Source of the DNA: Edolisoma coerulescens
Lineage: Eukaryota > Chordata > Aves > Passeriformes > Campephagidae
DNA: 64,000 nucleotides
Reading direction: 5' to 3'
NCBI GenBank assembly: GCA_013397115.1
Contig: VWZW01007303.1
Location: forward strand, 303,476-367,475
The notes below the pieces were generated by a model. The model worked only from the letters and a program-made list of their open reading frames with translations, made no database searches and was not told the DNA's origin. The position numbers were made by a program, and so were the translations under genes. Positions 1 to 13,300 of the stretch are shown here, piece after piece (the first letter of the stretch is position 1; each line of letters begins with the position of its first letter).

Positions 1-3000
1 AGAGGTTCCTGTTTTAGGCAGCAGAATATTGTATTTCATTAACTCCATTACACACTTGGTTTAATTTCCAATTAGCCTGGGATGCTAGGGAAATAATCTG
101 ATTGCTTCGACTGGTTGGCGTTCTGGATGTGCCGAGCTTCCCTCCTGTCCCCCCAGCCCCTGCAAAGCTTTTCCGTGTGGGCTGCCAGGCAGACACACAG
201 GTTTTTCACCCACCCCCTTCCCTCCCTGGTGCTGTGTTTTATACCATTTGCTCTGAGCTAAAGGTTTGAGCTGCCAGAAGGAATCTCTTGGAAATCAGAG
301 TGCTCCTACCTCTGCAGCTTCCCGCGAGGTCGGGTCTGGTCTCTCTGGCTGCAGAGGGAGTTTGTCTGGAGGTGGATTTAAAAATGTTGGGTTCTTGTTA
401 AAGCTGTAAGTGAAGAGGTTTGGGTTTGTTGGTTTTGTTTAATAAGAGCCTGGGAGATTTTAGTTATCCTCATCCCAATGACGCTTCTCCAAGAGCCTAA
501 ATTTATTGGGAAATTCCAGCCAAGAGCAGGTTTATTGTCATTCGCCTCATCTGTGCTCCAAAGGGATGTTGCTGTGGCTGCATTTGAATAATGTCATCAT
601 GTACCCAGGGTGAGCTGATTTACATCAGCGAGCCAGGGACCTGTTATTATTATTAATTCTTATTAATTCTTCAATCTGCTCTGCATTTTTATTTTCTGAG
701 GGATTTTTAGGCAGATCCTCATTTGGTAGCTTGTAGCTTAAAGTTGGTATTCTTAATTGTGAGTCAAATGAGGCATTTTGCAGTGGAGTTAACTTGGAAT
801 TTTAAGCTTTAAAAGCTTTTCCTGTTCATTAGTTGTTTGGGCTCACATATCTGTGGCTACTGGGTTGACTTCAGTTTTTTCATTATTTCTGAGAACTCAA
901 GACTACACCAGCTGTTAGTTTTATGTCCTTTTAGTCTGCTTCTTCCAATCTGTGGGATAAATTATATGAGTCCTGGTTGGTTTCTCATCAAAATAAATGT
1001 GGGGCATGTTTTGAAAAGCAGAGAATATTTTATTTACTAAAGAAACTTAGGGTTTTTTTTTTTCCATCAGCCTGTGAAACTTGTCCAGTTCCTTAGTCCT
1101 GTACCATTTGTAAAGCTTTAGCTTACTTTTATATGTCCCCCAGCAATTCCATCATCTTTTATTTTACAGAGAAAATAACTTCTTGTAACTTATCACTTTG
1201 TTCTTGCTGTTTAATGTAGTTGGACTTCATGATGTTGTGTTGCTATGTTAAGGAAGAAGTGTCACCTGAGTTGAAGACTCAAGGTTCAGCTTTGATGTTG
1301 CTGGTTTGTTGGTTTTTTTTGGCCAAAAACCATCTTTCCAAATATTTCCAGTGCCACTTCCGTGACTGCCAAAGCACACACTGGACTAGCAGGTGATATA
1401 ATACTGGAATTAGTGTTGAATGGTTCTTTATGGACTTTTTTTCCATACCTGAGTGATAACTCTTAGTGGGGAAAGCTTCAGTCTTTGACCTGACCTTTCA
1501 CTGGGTGGGAGCTGTTGGCAGAGCAGGAGCTGTGTGCTGGAACTGCGCGGTGCTGGCTCGTGCTGCTCCGTGTTCCCGTTCCTGACGGAGCCGGAGGCAG
1601 TGCCAGGGAAGAGGTGAGCGTGTGTGCTCCAAGCAGTGTTTGTGTTGGACTGCTTCCTGAGAGCTGTTTGCATTTCAGCTGTGCTATGGCTGTGTGAAAA
1701 GCCCTGAAGATGCTAATTGTTTTTGTTGGCATACCACAGCACCATAACACGTCAATATGTTCAGTGCAAATCGCCAGCGAGTCCTTTTTTTAATAAATAC
1801 TGCTTAAAGTTTGAATTTATTCCTCACCCTTTCCCTTATCCCCTTTTGCTTCATTTATCTCCTTGTCACCGTGGTGCTGAGGTGGGAGGTGAGGACCAGC
1901 TTTAATTGTGGACTGTAGATTGTAGATCCCAGCCCCTCTGGCAGGACTGAGCTGCCACCAGATGTTTCACAACCCCTCCCAGTCCTTTTTCTAACACCCA
2001 AGGAGACCACATCCCATGTTCCTAAGTCCATCTGGCCTTCTGCCACTTCCTCATGGATGCTTTTAATGGAATTATGAGTGGATTGCCATGTGGTGTCCCA
2101 TCCTCAGCTTTGAACTGGACACATTCATACCCAAAAAATAGACCCAAAAGATCCTGAGAGCAAAACCTCATTCACAGTTTGGTTTCTGGGTTGGAGCTGC
2201 TGTTCTCCAGCCATGGGAACAGCAGTTCTGTGCATCCTTTGTCCCTGGCAAACACAGGGATGGAATCCATGGATCCTGCAAGCAAGGAAACATAACCACA
2301 GCTGCTTTGACTTGTACTTGCCCCGGGGTTTAGGATATCCTGGAAATGTCCAACACTATCTAAATATGGCACCTGGGGACATGGTTTAGTGGTGGGCTTG
2401 GCAGTGCTGGGTTAATGGTTGGACTCAATGATTTTGGAGGTCTTCTCCAGTATCAGTTCTATTCTATAATTCTCCATTAGTTACTAATTTATCAATTACT
2501 GCAACAAAGGTAATGCCTGGCAGTGTGAGTGTATTTCCCAGAGCTCCTGTCCCTCACTACAACTGACAGGTCCTTTCTCTGATGCTTTGGCATTTTTGTT
2601 AATTCAAAATTTTTTCCAAAGTAATTTCATTTTCTAAGTGCTTTTTCTTAAGGATTTTGAACTTTTCAGTTGCTTTTGTGATTTGTCTTCACTTGTAAAC
2701 TTCCAAAATACAATGATATTAAAAGTCTTTCACTTCATTTTTATGCTGTGTCACATTAACCATTCAGGAATTAGGCAAATTAAATAATGAGGAGAATAAG
2801 CAGCCTATCTTAATAAGTTCCTCATTAAAACAGTACAAGAAGAAGACAGCAGCACTGATTGCTAATGATTTTGGTGACAGAAGGCTCATTCAACTAATGA
2901 AATTCATAAAATCTTGGATCAAAATCCTATCTCTGACCTCTAGGTGTGAAATGCAGAACAATCAACATTACTGTGCCTGTGCAATGACTTTGGAATATAT

Positions 3001-4175
3001 TGGTTTAATGACAAGCAGGGATGGGAACAAGGCAGGGCAAGTTCTGGTTGTGCTGTTCTTGTTTTCATTGTGCTGCATCAAAAGCATCTTTAGTCATCCA
3101 AACAATCAGATGATTTTAGGTAAGATGTTTCTTTGCCTTAATCTCATAGAAAATAACACTATAAATCTTCATTTGAGCAGGTATTTACTGGGATTTGGGC
3201 TGGACATGATGTACGTTGTAAAATGTCCTGAAAATGCCTTTTCATAGGGGATTTCAGTTTTGTGTGTCAAATTCAGCTGTAAATCCCTTTTCCTGTTAGT
3301 TAAACAAATACAAGTTTAGTCTTATCTGCAAATTTTCTATTTTTGTCTCTATATTCTGCAACTTTTCTATTTAAAAAAAATCTTCCCATGGAGTCTGTTG
3401 GAATAACTGTTGAATTTTAGGATGGAACTAGAAGTTTGTGCTGCATTCCCACTTCTCATTTGTGTCAAACTGGACCCTGGACCTCCTCTCTGTGCTTCTT
3501 TTCATCTGTCCCTGGAAATGGGAAGACCTTATATAGTCCTAAGTGCAGCAAGAATATTTTCAGGGATGAGTTGTGCTGCAGTGCTTGCTTTACCACGGCT
3601 CCATAAAGCAAAAGGATCTTCTGGAGACTGTTTGAAATTGAAATATGGGTTATTAGAAATTTAGCAGGAGTTGCCCATTTTAGGGGAATTGTTTGTTTGC
3701 TCTCAAACTGTGTGAGCTGCCAGTGCTGCTGCAGAGCTGGAGGCTGCCAGGCACCTGCCAGCTCCTTTCTGGATCACTCTTAAGCCATGTGCCATAGGAA
3801 AATTGGGCAAGAGGCACACATTCCTGAATAAATAGGGCATTTGGAGGTTTGGGGACCTTGGCTGTAAAACTGAGCATCTCCTGGAAGGTGGGGGAGGATT
3901 TGGAGCCTGCAGGAAGGCAGGGTGGTGTTGTTCCCTGTGGATGCCACCTCCAGCTCCTTCCACGGCGAAGTCTCTTGGGATGTCCTGGGTCCCCGTTCCT
4001 CCCAGTGAAGCTTTGGGCTCTGCAGGTTGCTTGTGCTGCATCCCAGAAGGCTCAGATAACTGGTGCAGCAGCTGATGGATCTCCAGTTTGCTCCCCACCT
4101 GTACCAACCCCGGGTCAGTCCCTGCCAAGCCCCTCGTGCTGTGCTGACAGGGAACTCCTCCCTCTCTTCCCCCAG
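1..4175. other. Intron upstream of the first visible AP2B1 exon (partial)
   Basis: No coding exon was recognised here. In particular, the conserved segment before V176 (ending in SNPM) does not appear in any + frame, so the preceding exon lies left of base 1. The only repeat recognised is a short CR1 3' end near 2366-2476. The intron ends in a good acceptor with a C/T tract just before the AG at 4174-4175. Confidence 0.8.
2366..2476 (+). repeat. CR1 LINE 3' end fragment
   Basis: The stretch reads ggcacctggggacatggttt, then a variant of the CR1 3' UTR (cttggcagtgctgggttaa, gttggactcaatgatttt), and ends in ATTCTATAATTCT, a decayed copy of the CR1 terminal ATTCTATGATTCTA repeat. Only about 110 bp of the 3' end remains, which is normal for 5'-truncated avian CR1 insertions. 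It lies in sense to AP2B1. Confidence 0.85.
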
Positions 4176-4366
4176 GTGGTAGCCAACGCCGTGGCCGCCC
4201 TGTCGGAGATCAGCGAGTCCCATCCCAACAGCAACCTGCTGGATCTGAACCCCCAGAACATCAACAAGCTGCTGACAGCTTTGAATGAGTGCACGGAGTG
4301 GGGGCAGATCTTCATCCTGGACTGTCTGTCCAACTACAACCCCAAGGATGACCGAGAAGCTCAGAG
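4176..4366 (+). CDS. AP2B1: AP2B1 exon, residues 176-239 (trunk)
   Basis: The exon begins VVANAVAALSEISES and ends in ...DDREAQ plus two bases of a split serine codon. It encodes HEAT-repeat helices of the trunk. The acceptor is cccccag|GTGGTA and the donor CAGAG|gtgcgg. Phase is 0 in and 2 out, and its length is 191 nt. The open frame continues upstream through the acceptor, but that part has no adaptin similarity, so the AG at 4174-4175 sets the start. Confidence 0.97.
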
Positions 4367-7300
4367 GTGCGGTGGGTGTCTGGGGGCACTTGGGGGCTGC
4401 TGGGGGTGTTACAGCTCTGAAAGGACTTGTGCTGCCACAGTGCCCTGGTGTCCCAAATTAGACTTGATGATAAACTAGATTTAAAAGCAAAGCCACTTTT
4501 GGTAGTTTGGGCTGATTCTGGAAACCTGCCCCTTCTCTCTGCAGAACCCTTTTCTCTGTTTATGGGTTTTTTTAACTTTTTTTTTTCTATTTAAAAGGCT
4601 GGTTCTTGTGGGAACTGGCACTACTAAGAAGGGATCAGCCCAAGACCAAACCTGTAACAGTGTAAGCACTGTTTGGAGGATTTTCTGGTTTAAAGCAGCA
4701 CTTTCATATCTGGTTTTGCTGCTTTGAGAGAGGCCTTTATAGGTTTGTGGGTTTCCAAAGTACTACAGGTCTGAGACTGGAATATTTTCCAACTGAAAAC
4801 TAGTCTGTGATATGATAGGAGTGAAAATAAAGGTAAGAAATTATTTTTCTTATTGCTCCAAATTTACCTTTGTGCTTTTAGCTTTAACTGCAATGACTAA
4901 ACCTAAATAGGAAGAATTTAGGGTTTGGGTAGTGGGCTGTTAGTTTGTGCACTTCAGGCCTCTTCCTCATCTGTCTCCAGAATCACAAAAAGCCAGATTG
5001 TGTTCCCAAGAAAACAAGGATTCAGCCAGGAAAGTAACTTGGGACAGGGAGGCTCTCAGATGATGTATTTAATGTAGCTGATGTGGGGATGGAGGGAGAA
5101 GAAGGGCCACAAACCCACATGCAAAATCCTGGCCAGGCCATTTGGAATTGAAGCAGTGATGGGTTCCTTCACTGACTCTTTTCCTGAGGCACAAAATGCA
5201 CTGTTTCTAAGAAACCTGCCGCTAGTCTTGCTGGGTTTTTTTCCCCCCTTGTGTTCTGTTTCTGTGCCAGAAACAGCTCTTAATGAGTGCTAGAAACCTG
5301 CAGAGGTCTCCAGGGTGTGAGGCCGGTGTTATCCCAGCTCTGTCACAGGGACCACTGCTCTGAACAGCTGTGAACATGTCCCAGTTCCTCAGCTGCAATT
5401 CCTCTGAAGAGTGGGGCATCAAATTGCATGGGCAGGAACTCCTTTGAATTCTTTGTATGGAGTTTATCTCCTGGAGTCTGCCTGATTTCAGACAGCACTG
5501 GGAAAGCCACCCACCTTCCCAGCAAGGCTGCTGTCACTCCCCCGTGCGTGGGGAAACTGAGGCACAGAGCGAGGAAGCAGCTGGGACATGCAGGTGACCT
5601 TGGGCAGAGGCAGCTGGAGGTGCCCCCCAGCTCTGGCTTGGACTCCTCTGCTCTTCACTGAGCTGTGCTGCTTCCCTCCAGCATGGCTGAAAGCAAATCT
5701 TTCAGGGAAAGAAACTTCAGGAGGCGCAGATGGGAATGAGATTGTTCTGGGTTAGCAATCTGCAGGAGGGAGTGGGAAGAAACTTGACAGATGCTGTAAG
5801 AAAGACCATATGAACCCAAACTTCCTTTCCTTTTGGGATGGGCTGTTTAGGATGCTGTTTGATTACAGGATCCATTATGGCAGGTGGTGAAGCTGAGATT
5901 TGGGAGGATATTTAGGTCACTCTTTCCTTGTGTATTCAGAGAAAGGGAAATGGTTTTTTTTTGAGATGACAGCAACCCCCCAGGCAAGCCAGAAGCGTGT
6001 ATCACCTCTGAATGGTTATATGGAGGCTAAAGTGTTTTTCCAGTAGCTGTTTTTGTTAAAGTTATGTTTGTAAGTGACAGACGAGATCACACAAATAGAG
6101 AATACCACCAGGAAAAAGCAAAAAGTGTGGAATTGTTCCTGAGCTGACTGTGGCAGGAGAGAAGCTTGAAGCAGTGAGAGAAGTCCCTGTTTGCCTCCTG
6201 CTGCGTTCAGGAAAACAGGACTGTACCCGTTCATTGTGAACAAAACCAAATCAAAGTAGTGCCTGAGAAGCTGTCTTCTGCCATGCGCAGTCTCCTAAAT
6301 TTAGATTTGAAGTATTTGACATCCTGAAATCCAGTTGAACCCTTCCTTGTGCCTCTGTCCCCAGCATCTGTGAGCGGGTGACCCCCCGGCTGTCTCATGC
6401 CAACTCGGCAGTGGTGCTGTCAGCAGTGAAGGTCCTGATGAAGTTCCTGGAGCTCCTTCCCAAGGACTCTGACTATTACAACATGCTGCTGAAGAAACTT
6501 GCCCCTCCTCTGGTGACCCTGCTGTCTGGAGAGCCTGAAGTTCAGTATGTTGCCCTGAGGAACATCAACCTGATTGTGCAGAAAAGGTAAAGGCTCAGGG
6601 GGTGTTATTCCTGCCTTATCAAAGGCCATCTGGTTATCTCAGGCCTCCAGTTATTGCCACATGCACAGAATTTCTTTTAATCTGGGCTCAGCTCCCTTGA
6701 GAGACAGATTAAACAGTCTCATGACTCTGGTAGCCTGAACTGATTTCCTTTACAGCATACTTGTGATACCAGTTTCATGCAGTATTTCTTTACCTGCCTG
6801 TCTTCACTTTCTCTTTATGAGTGGTCAGAATTGCCCTCTGTAAATCAAAATGGCAAACAGGAACAGTTCATTGTGATGCCTTGAGAGGCTACCTAAAAAC
6901 AGAGACTGACAGGAATAAGGGAATAAAGGTAGGGATTTATTTGAAAGGCCTTCAGAGGTGCACCCTCGGCAGGCCAAAGGCTACATCCCAAAAGGACCCC
7001 AAGGTGGACCCTGAGTCACGAATTCTTCACACTTTTATAGGTTTGGTTCATTTGCATATCAGCATAAATTCGCCAATTAAAACTTCAGCTAATGATGTCA
7101 TTTCTTCAATTTCTCCACCTCTCTAGAGGCCCTAGTTTACACTTTTTGGGCCTAAGACAGTCTGAGTGTCCTTGAATAACAAGCCTCAGAGCGGCTTTGT
7201 TGTGTCTATCTTAGCATGAGAGAGCAGAAGTGAACAGGCTACAAGAAACTACTGGGCAGTTCAGGATTTGGAAAATATGAAAGTTAAAACCCAAGGCATC

Positions 7301-10300
7301 ATTCGTGACCTGCAGGATCTCACTGTGCCTGTGTTACTCTGTTCAGCACAGAACCACCAGGCTGGTGACATCCTGGGGTATGGTGGGTTGGGTTTTTTCC
7401 CCACCAGTTTGCTCCCACGGTTGTGTTTTATTGCTGCTGTTCCTTGCTGGAAAGGTGAGATAGCTTGGATAGCACTTTGTGATTGTATTCAGGGCAGAGT
7501 TACTGTGCACTGGCATCTTGCAAGTGAAAGTGGAAATGAATTTGGAGGTTTTGCACTGAGATAAGGATGTTTTTCTTTCACTGAAAATATTGTTGTTCGC
7601 TGCCTGTCGTGGTTGATTCAGCAATTCAAGTAGAGGAAGCAGAGATGTGGTCATAGAAAGACTTGAATTATGCACTTTTGTATCTAAACAATCTTTTTAT
7701 CCAAATGTCTTTCTCCAAATTGGTGTTTGCACATCCTAGGCATAAAATCAGAGTCAGAGAATGGTTTGGGTTGAAAGGGACCTTAAAGATCATCCAGTCC
7801 CAACCTCCTCTGCAGGTTTCACCTTCCAGGTTGCTCAGAGCCCTGTCCAGCCTGATCTAGAACACTTCCAGGGATGGGGAGTCCGTGACCTTCTTGGTCA
7901 TCCAGGACAAAATGACACCATTCTGTTTCGCAGAGAATATTTGGGTAGATTTCTAAAGAAAAGATGCCTTTTGTTACAATAATTTGGGGTTTTTACCACT
8001 CTTAAGTGACACATTATGTTCCCTGCAGGCCTGAAATCCTGAAGCAGGAGATCAAAGTGTTCTTTGTGAAGTACAACGACCCCATCTACGTCAAACTGGA
8101 GAAACTGGACATCATGATCCGCCTGGCTTCCCAAGCTAACATTGCCCAGGTCAGCTGAGGCCCTTCTGCTGTGCTCTGGGAGGGGAAAACCCTCTCCTGG
8201 TCCTTGGGTGAAGGTGTTTGCAGCTGCTCCTGGACTTATCCTGGCTTTGAGGCATCACCTGGTAGAGTGCTCTGTGCAGTTCTTTAATGGGAGGTGCTGG
8301 AGTTTCCCCCATAATTTAAGTGTTAATAGCGTGGCATGGCTTGCATTGTGACTGTTAAGTGGATCTTGTTTCACAGATGACAATTCCAGGAGGAGAACTC
8401 ATGGCTCCTGTCAAATGAGTCATTGCCAGTGCTGAGGATGGAATGAGAGGCTTGTTTCAAAAAAGTGAGAGGGGTGTGCCTGTAAGGGAGGCATTCAGAA
8501 AGGCCAAACATTATTGAAGTGTGAATTTCAAGTTAGTAAAATTGTTAAACGCTTGCACAGGCACTGTTCAGAGCTAAAAAAATCCTGCTTTTGCTTAACT
8601 TGCTTCCAGAGTGGAAATAGCACAAAGCTGAAGCTAAACTAAATTGAGATTTGCTTTGCAGTGTAGATTCTTCTTGTGTTTGATGTTGGTTTAATGCAGA
8701 TCCCTTCCTTGGAGGAGGTGTTCTCCTGTGCATCCCTGGCCATGAGGCCTAACACTAATGCAGAATGATTAATGCCTCTGGTTAGTGCTATTATTGTCCT
8801 GTCCTAATTGTCACAGAGCAATTTCATTTAATGTGACATTTTGAAGCAGCTCCTTCAGCTCTCTCCTGATGTTTTTTAGAACTGAGCAAGGTAATTCATG
8901 TCCTTTTTGTGCTGGGGGCATGGAAAATATTTTAAAAGTCAGTTTCTATGAGAACATATTCAGAATTTTCTCTTTACTCTTGGTAGGCTCCACACCAATT
9001 TGAATTTATAATGTTCCAATAATATGGGCTGTTTGCACGAAAGGCAGTGGTGTCTGGAGGGCAGTCTGAGATCTGCAGACTAATGAATGAATCTCTCCTG
9101 CTTCTGAGGAGGCATTCATAAAACAACACAAGCTTTATCAGGAATGTGTCCTGATATCAGGAATGAGACCTGAGAGCAGCTTCCACCCACGTCCTCCTGT
9201 GCTGCTTGTGGAGTTTCTCCATCTCCCTGCCCGTTCTGGACCAAGGCACCAGGATGGTTCTAGGCCTTGGGCAGTGTTTGGGAAAGCATCAGCTGCCAAA
9301 GGCAGGTGCTCCAAGTGCTGTGCAACATAGATCATCCAAGGAAATAATAAAACTTCAAAACACAGATGTCCTGTCTCCTCCTTGGAGATTTATCTGTCTG
9401 CAGTCTGGCCCTTCATGGCCTCTTTATCTTGTCATTCTTCTGAGCAATTTGCTTGGATGAGAGATTTTTCAGAGGACTGTCTGGCTCTGTGCTGCTCCCC
9501 TCTCCCTCACCATCAATTTGTGACATCACGATTAAATCCCTGATGTCATGTTTGGCATGAGAAACTGAAATAAATTGAGCTTTTGAGGGAATATAAATTA
9601 CATACGGTCTTTTCTTGAAATAATTGTTTGTAAGCTAAGTGATTTAAGACAAAGCTTTTCAGTTAAAGGTCTGTGAGATCCCAGCAGATCCTGGGTTTAG
9701 CCCTTCATCAGTTTCCATTAGCAAAACCACTGAGACAAAATAATAAATCTTAGTTTTAAGAGGGGGAAGTATCTTCACTCTGTTATTAATCCCTGTATAG
9801 ATATCCCAGAGCGTCCTCAGATCTCCTCTGCATCTTCCATTTGGATTCACCAGAGATCCAAAGGTTCATCTCAGCACGGAAAAGGAGAGATCAAAAATGG
9901 TTCTTGCCGAGAGCTTTGCACGCAGCAAATGCATTTTCAGCGTAGGAAGGAATAGAAACCTTTAAAGTTTGGCAGGGCTGATTTTTCCTCAGCTCTTGAT
10001 CAGGGGAATTGAAAATAATCAAGACCAGGCCATCTTTTGACTTTGTCCAGCCTACACCAGGTGTAACCCAAACTGGTGCTGTTACACAGCCGGTGTAACC
10101 AAACCAGTGGGTTTCGGAGGGTGAGCTGATGGCAGAGTTTGGCTGGATGTTTGTGGTAGCTGTGGAAGAGCATCCTGCTCATCTTCTGGTGTCCAAGCAG
10201 CATCACCTGTGAGGATGGGTGTTCTCTGAGTGTCCCCAGGGTCTGACATTGGTGTGGTGTCCCCCCAGGTGCTGGCAGAGCTGAAGGAATATGCCACCGA

Positions 10301-13300
10301 GGTGGACGTCGACTTCGTGCGCAAGGCCGTGCGAGCCATCGGCCGCTGTGCCATCAAGGTGGAGGCAAGTATCTCATCCTGGAGGTTCTCTGGGCTTCTC
10401 TGTCTTCAGAAACAATGATGGCCTTTGCCACCTCTTTTCCATGTTGCTGGAACTTCAGTGTTGGCCATCAAGTGGCCTGGATACATCCTGGTTATGGGCA
10501 GAGCACTGAACAGGGTGTGAGCTGTGAGGACATCACTGGAGGGTGCTGCTCATCTTGCAGCAGAGAAAGGCAGATAATTCATCCTTGATGGAATATTTTA
10601 CTCTACTGGCCTTAGTGGAACAATGCCCACTTATCCATCCAGTTCCTTTAATAGCTGTTTCCTGACCTTTTAAAGGGGGAAGAAGAAGAGATTGTACAGA
10701 GCAACTCAGTATTATGAAACATTTTGTGTCATCCCTCCCCTCCATTTCAGCAGAACAGAACACACAGGCAGAGAATTGCAGAGATTTGGGGCACTTAAAT
10801 GCAATTTATACAAACAGAGTGACTCTACTTACGTAAATCCTTATAACTTGTGGCTTCATTTGGAGCGTGCTCCCTTTTGCCTCAATGCTTATGCAAACAA
10901 GTTCCCAGGAACCTCTGCAGTTATCCAAAACAAGTCTGAAATGTCCTCTGCCAGTGGAACATCCACCTAAGTGCTCATAATAGAATATTGGTTTTTTTAG
11001 TGGTGTCTCTGTTAATTTCCCTGCAAGTGAATCTGAAACGCCTGTCAGGAGCTCAGAAGTCCTGCGAAGAGAGGGAAGATTTATGCTGTGGTGTTGGTAC
11101 TTTTCAGTAAACTGATGACTGAGTGCAAAATGTCACGTAAAGTGCTCTAATTTCAGCTGAGCTCATTTAGCTTTTGCTCAAGTGTGTTCCCATGAGCATT
11201 GCCTGACAGCAGATTTAAATAATAACCTAATCATGCCTGGCTTAGTGTGGTGTCAGTGCACAGGATTCTCTTGTTTCAGCTAAACTACTGCAAGCCTGTG
11301 CGCAGAGGACACCAGCTTCTGTCCTCTGGAGACAATCAGCTGCCCTTTTGTGCAGCTTCCTCTTCCTTCCCTCAGCTCTCAAAGGTTTGTCACTGCCAGG
11401 GGCTTTCTTTGAAGTGTGGCCCCATGGAGCAGGGGCAGCTGCTTCTATTTCATGTCTGCAGCTCAAAATACCAGAGCACTCCTTCCCTGCTGCATCCAGG
11501 CAGGAGCCTGTCTGCATGGGGCCACAGCAGTGACAGCAGAAAACCCCCCTGAGCATGGAAAAGGGCTACAGAGAAGTTTAAAAGGAGCTGGTGACAGCCC
11601 TTTTTGTAGCAGTGCTGTGCTGGGAGGGGTGGGAATTTGTTTTAGTTCTCAGCAGGGACTTTGTCACTAGGATTTGGCCATGTGTCTGTCCTAGCTCCAC
11701 ATGGGAGGGTGGTGTATTCCTGCAGCATCAAGGTGGTTTTAGAAGTTTTTACCCTTTCCTGCCCTCATACCCCACACTTTTCCCCCATCCCTGATACCAC
11801 AACAATCATATTTGATAAGCAAAGGACTTACAGTAATGCTCCGGTGACCCTCTAATTGTAATTGTGCCTCTCCATAAGTAATTTTAACCTTGATTTTTAG
11901 CACTGCTCCATTGAGGAGGATGCTGCTAAGGGTGAGGTCTGTTTCCTGCTCTGACAAGAACCAGATTTAAAGAGGGCAAATATAGAACAACTCGTTGCAG
12001 TGTCCTCATCCCTAGGTTAATCCCTGTCCCCAGTGCATCTGTGTTTACTAGAGGCTGTTTACACTGTGAGTTATGACTAATGGAAGAGCATCCTCACAGC
12101 CATCACTGTCCAAGTTCCCAAGGCTCAGAAATCTGCTTTTTGACACAGGACACAGCCAGTGGGAGCTGTTGATGAATGAGGGTTCACAGAGCACCTCAGC
12201 TCTGCTTTCAGGGATCCTATCTTTTATCTAATTGTCACTCCTAGGAGAGTGAGACACAAATAAATTTGTCTGCTGAGAGGTGCCCCACAGAGCAAACGTG
12301 GTGTTACCTTTGCTCACAGTGCTGGTTTGGGATATGGAACCAATACTCACATTGCGCAGCAAGATTTTGCCCAGGCCTGAGGAGTCACATTGTTTTGGGG
12401 GATGTCAGAACATCATCATTTTGCATGGATAGATAGGGCTGGGTTATTGATAGCTGAGCTCAGAGTTAGCTTGGGTTTGTCTGCAGCAGACTCTGGTGTA
12501 GCTACACTTGTCTGCCTCGTGAATTGGTTTGCTCCAGCATTGCAAGAAACCATCATGCCATGCTTTGATTGTAAGGAAAACAAGCACCACTCCTGGGGGA
12601 AAAGGAAATGAAGTGGATGCAGTAAGAACAGGGATTCCTCTGGAGCAAAAGAGAAGCAGAAGGAGCCATCTTACAGGGATATTTGTCTGGTTTCCAAGAG
12701 GCTCTGCCAGCAGCCTGCTTCTTTGAAATCACTGAGGCTTATGGCTGAGCGTGATATGTGCTACTTCAGTAATCTTGTGGGCTTTCATTTGGTTTCTGCA
12801 GACAAACAAAGCAATTTTGACTTAGGTTGGTTGTCCTTCCTCACTCCAACTTGAAAGCTGTTCGAGTTGGGGCACTCTTTCATCAGTTTGCAGAGCTCTG
12901 CTGTCCCTGAGGATGTCCACCTTCAAAAAGCAGTGTGTTTACAAGGGATGGGGTGAGCTGAGATCTGTTTTGTTAGAGGGACTGCTCTTCTGGGCATGCG
13001 CCCACCACTGCTCGCTTTCCAAGGGACTCTTTGGCTAAAAATCATTGCTGTGTATTTCAGAGTGGATGTTGTGCTTTTCCTGGAAAAAATCACGCTTCAA
13101 AGTGTCTAAAGAAAAGCAAACTAAACCTTAATTTGCTTTTCCTTGAACTGTGCAGCTCTTAAAGCTCTGTTAGTTGTAGGCTCTGACAGGCTGCTCTGCT
13201 TGTTGCCAGCAGTGGCTGGTGCTGGAGGTTGTGCAGAGTGGGCTTGGGACAGATTTACCCCCATCAGGTCACTTGCTAAACTATCAGATGAAAGTTATTG

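Larger units (their letters stand above)
6587..8028. other. AP2B1 intron (about 1.4 kb) with LTR and CR1 insertions
   Basis: GT-AG intron. Roughly a third of it is transposon-derived: an antisense solo LTR (about 6871-7256) and a CR1 fragment (about 7746-7905). Nothing else was recognised. Confidence 0.8.

Noticed and set aside
10359..10360. GT at 10359 as the true donor of the exon 10269-10364
   Set aside because: It would remove two conserved residues (V, E) and has poorer U1 pairing than the GC donor at 10365, although minor use cannot be excluded.
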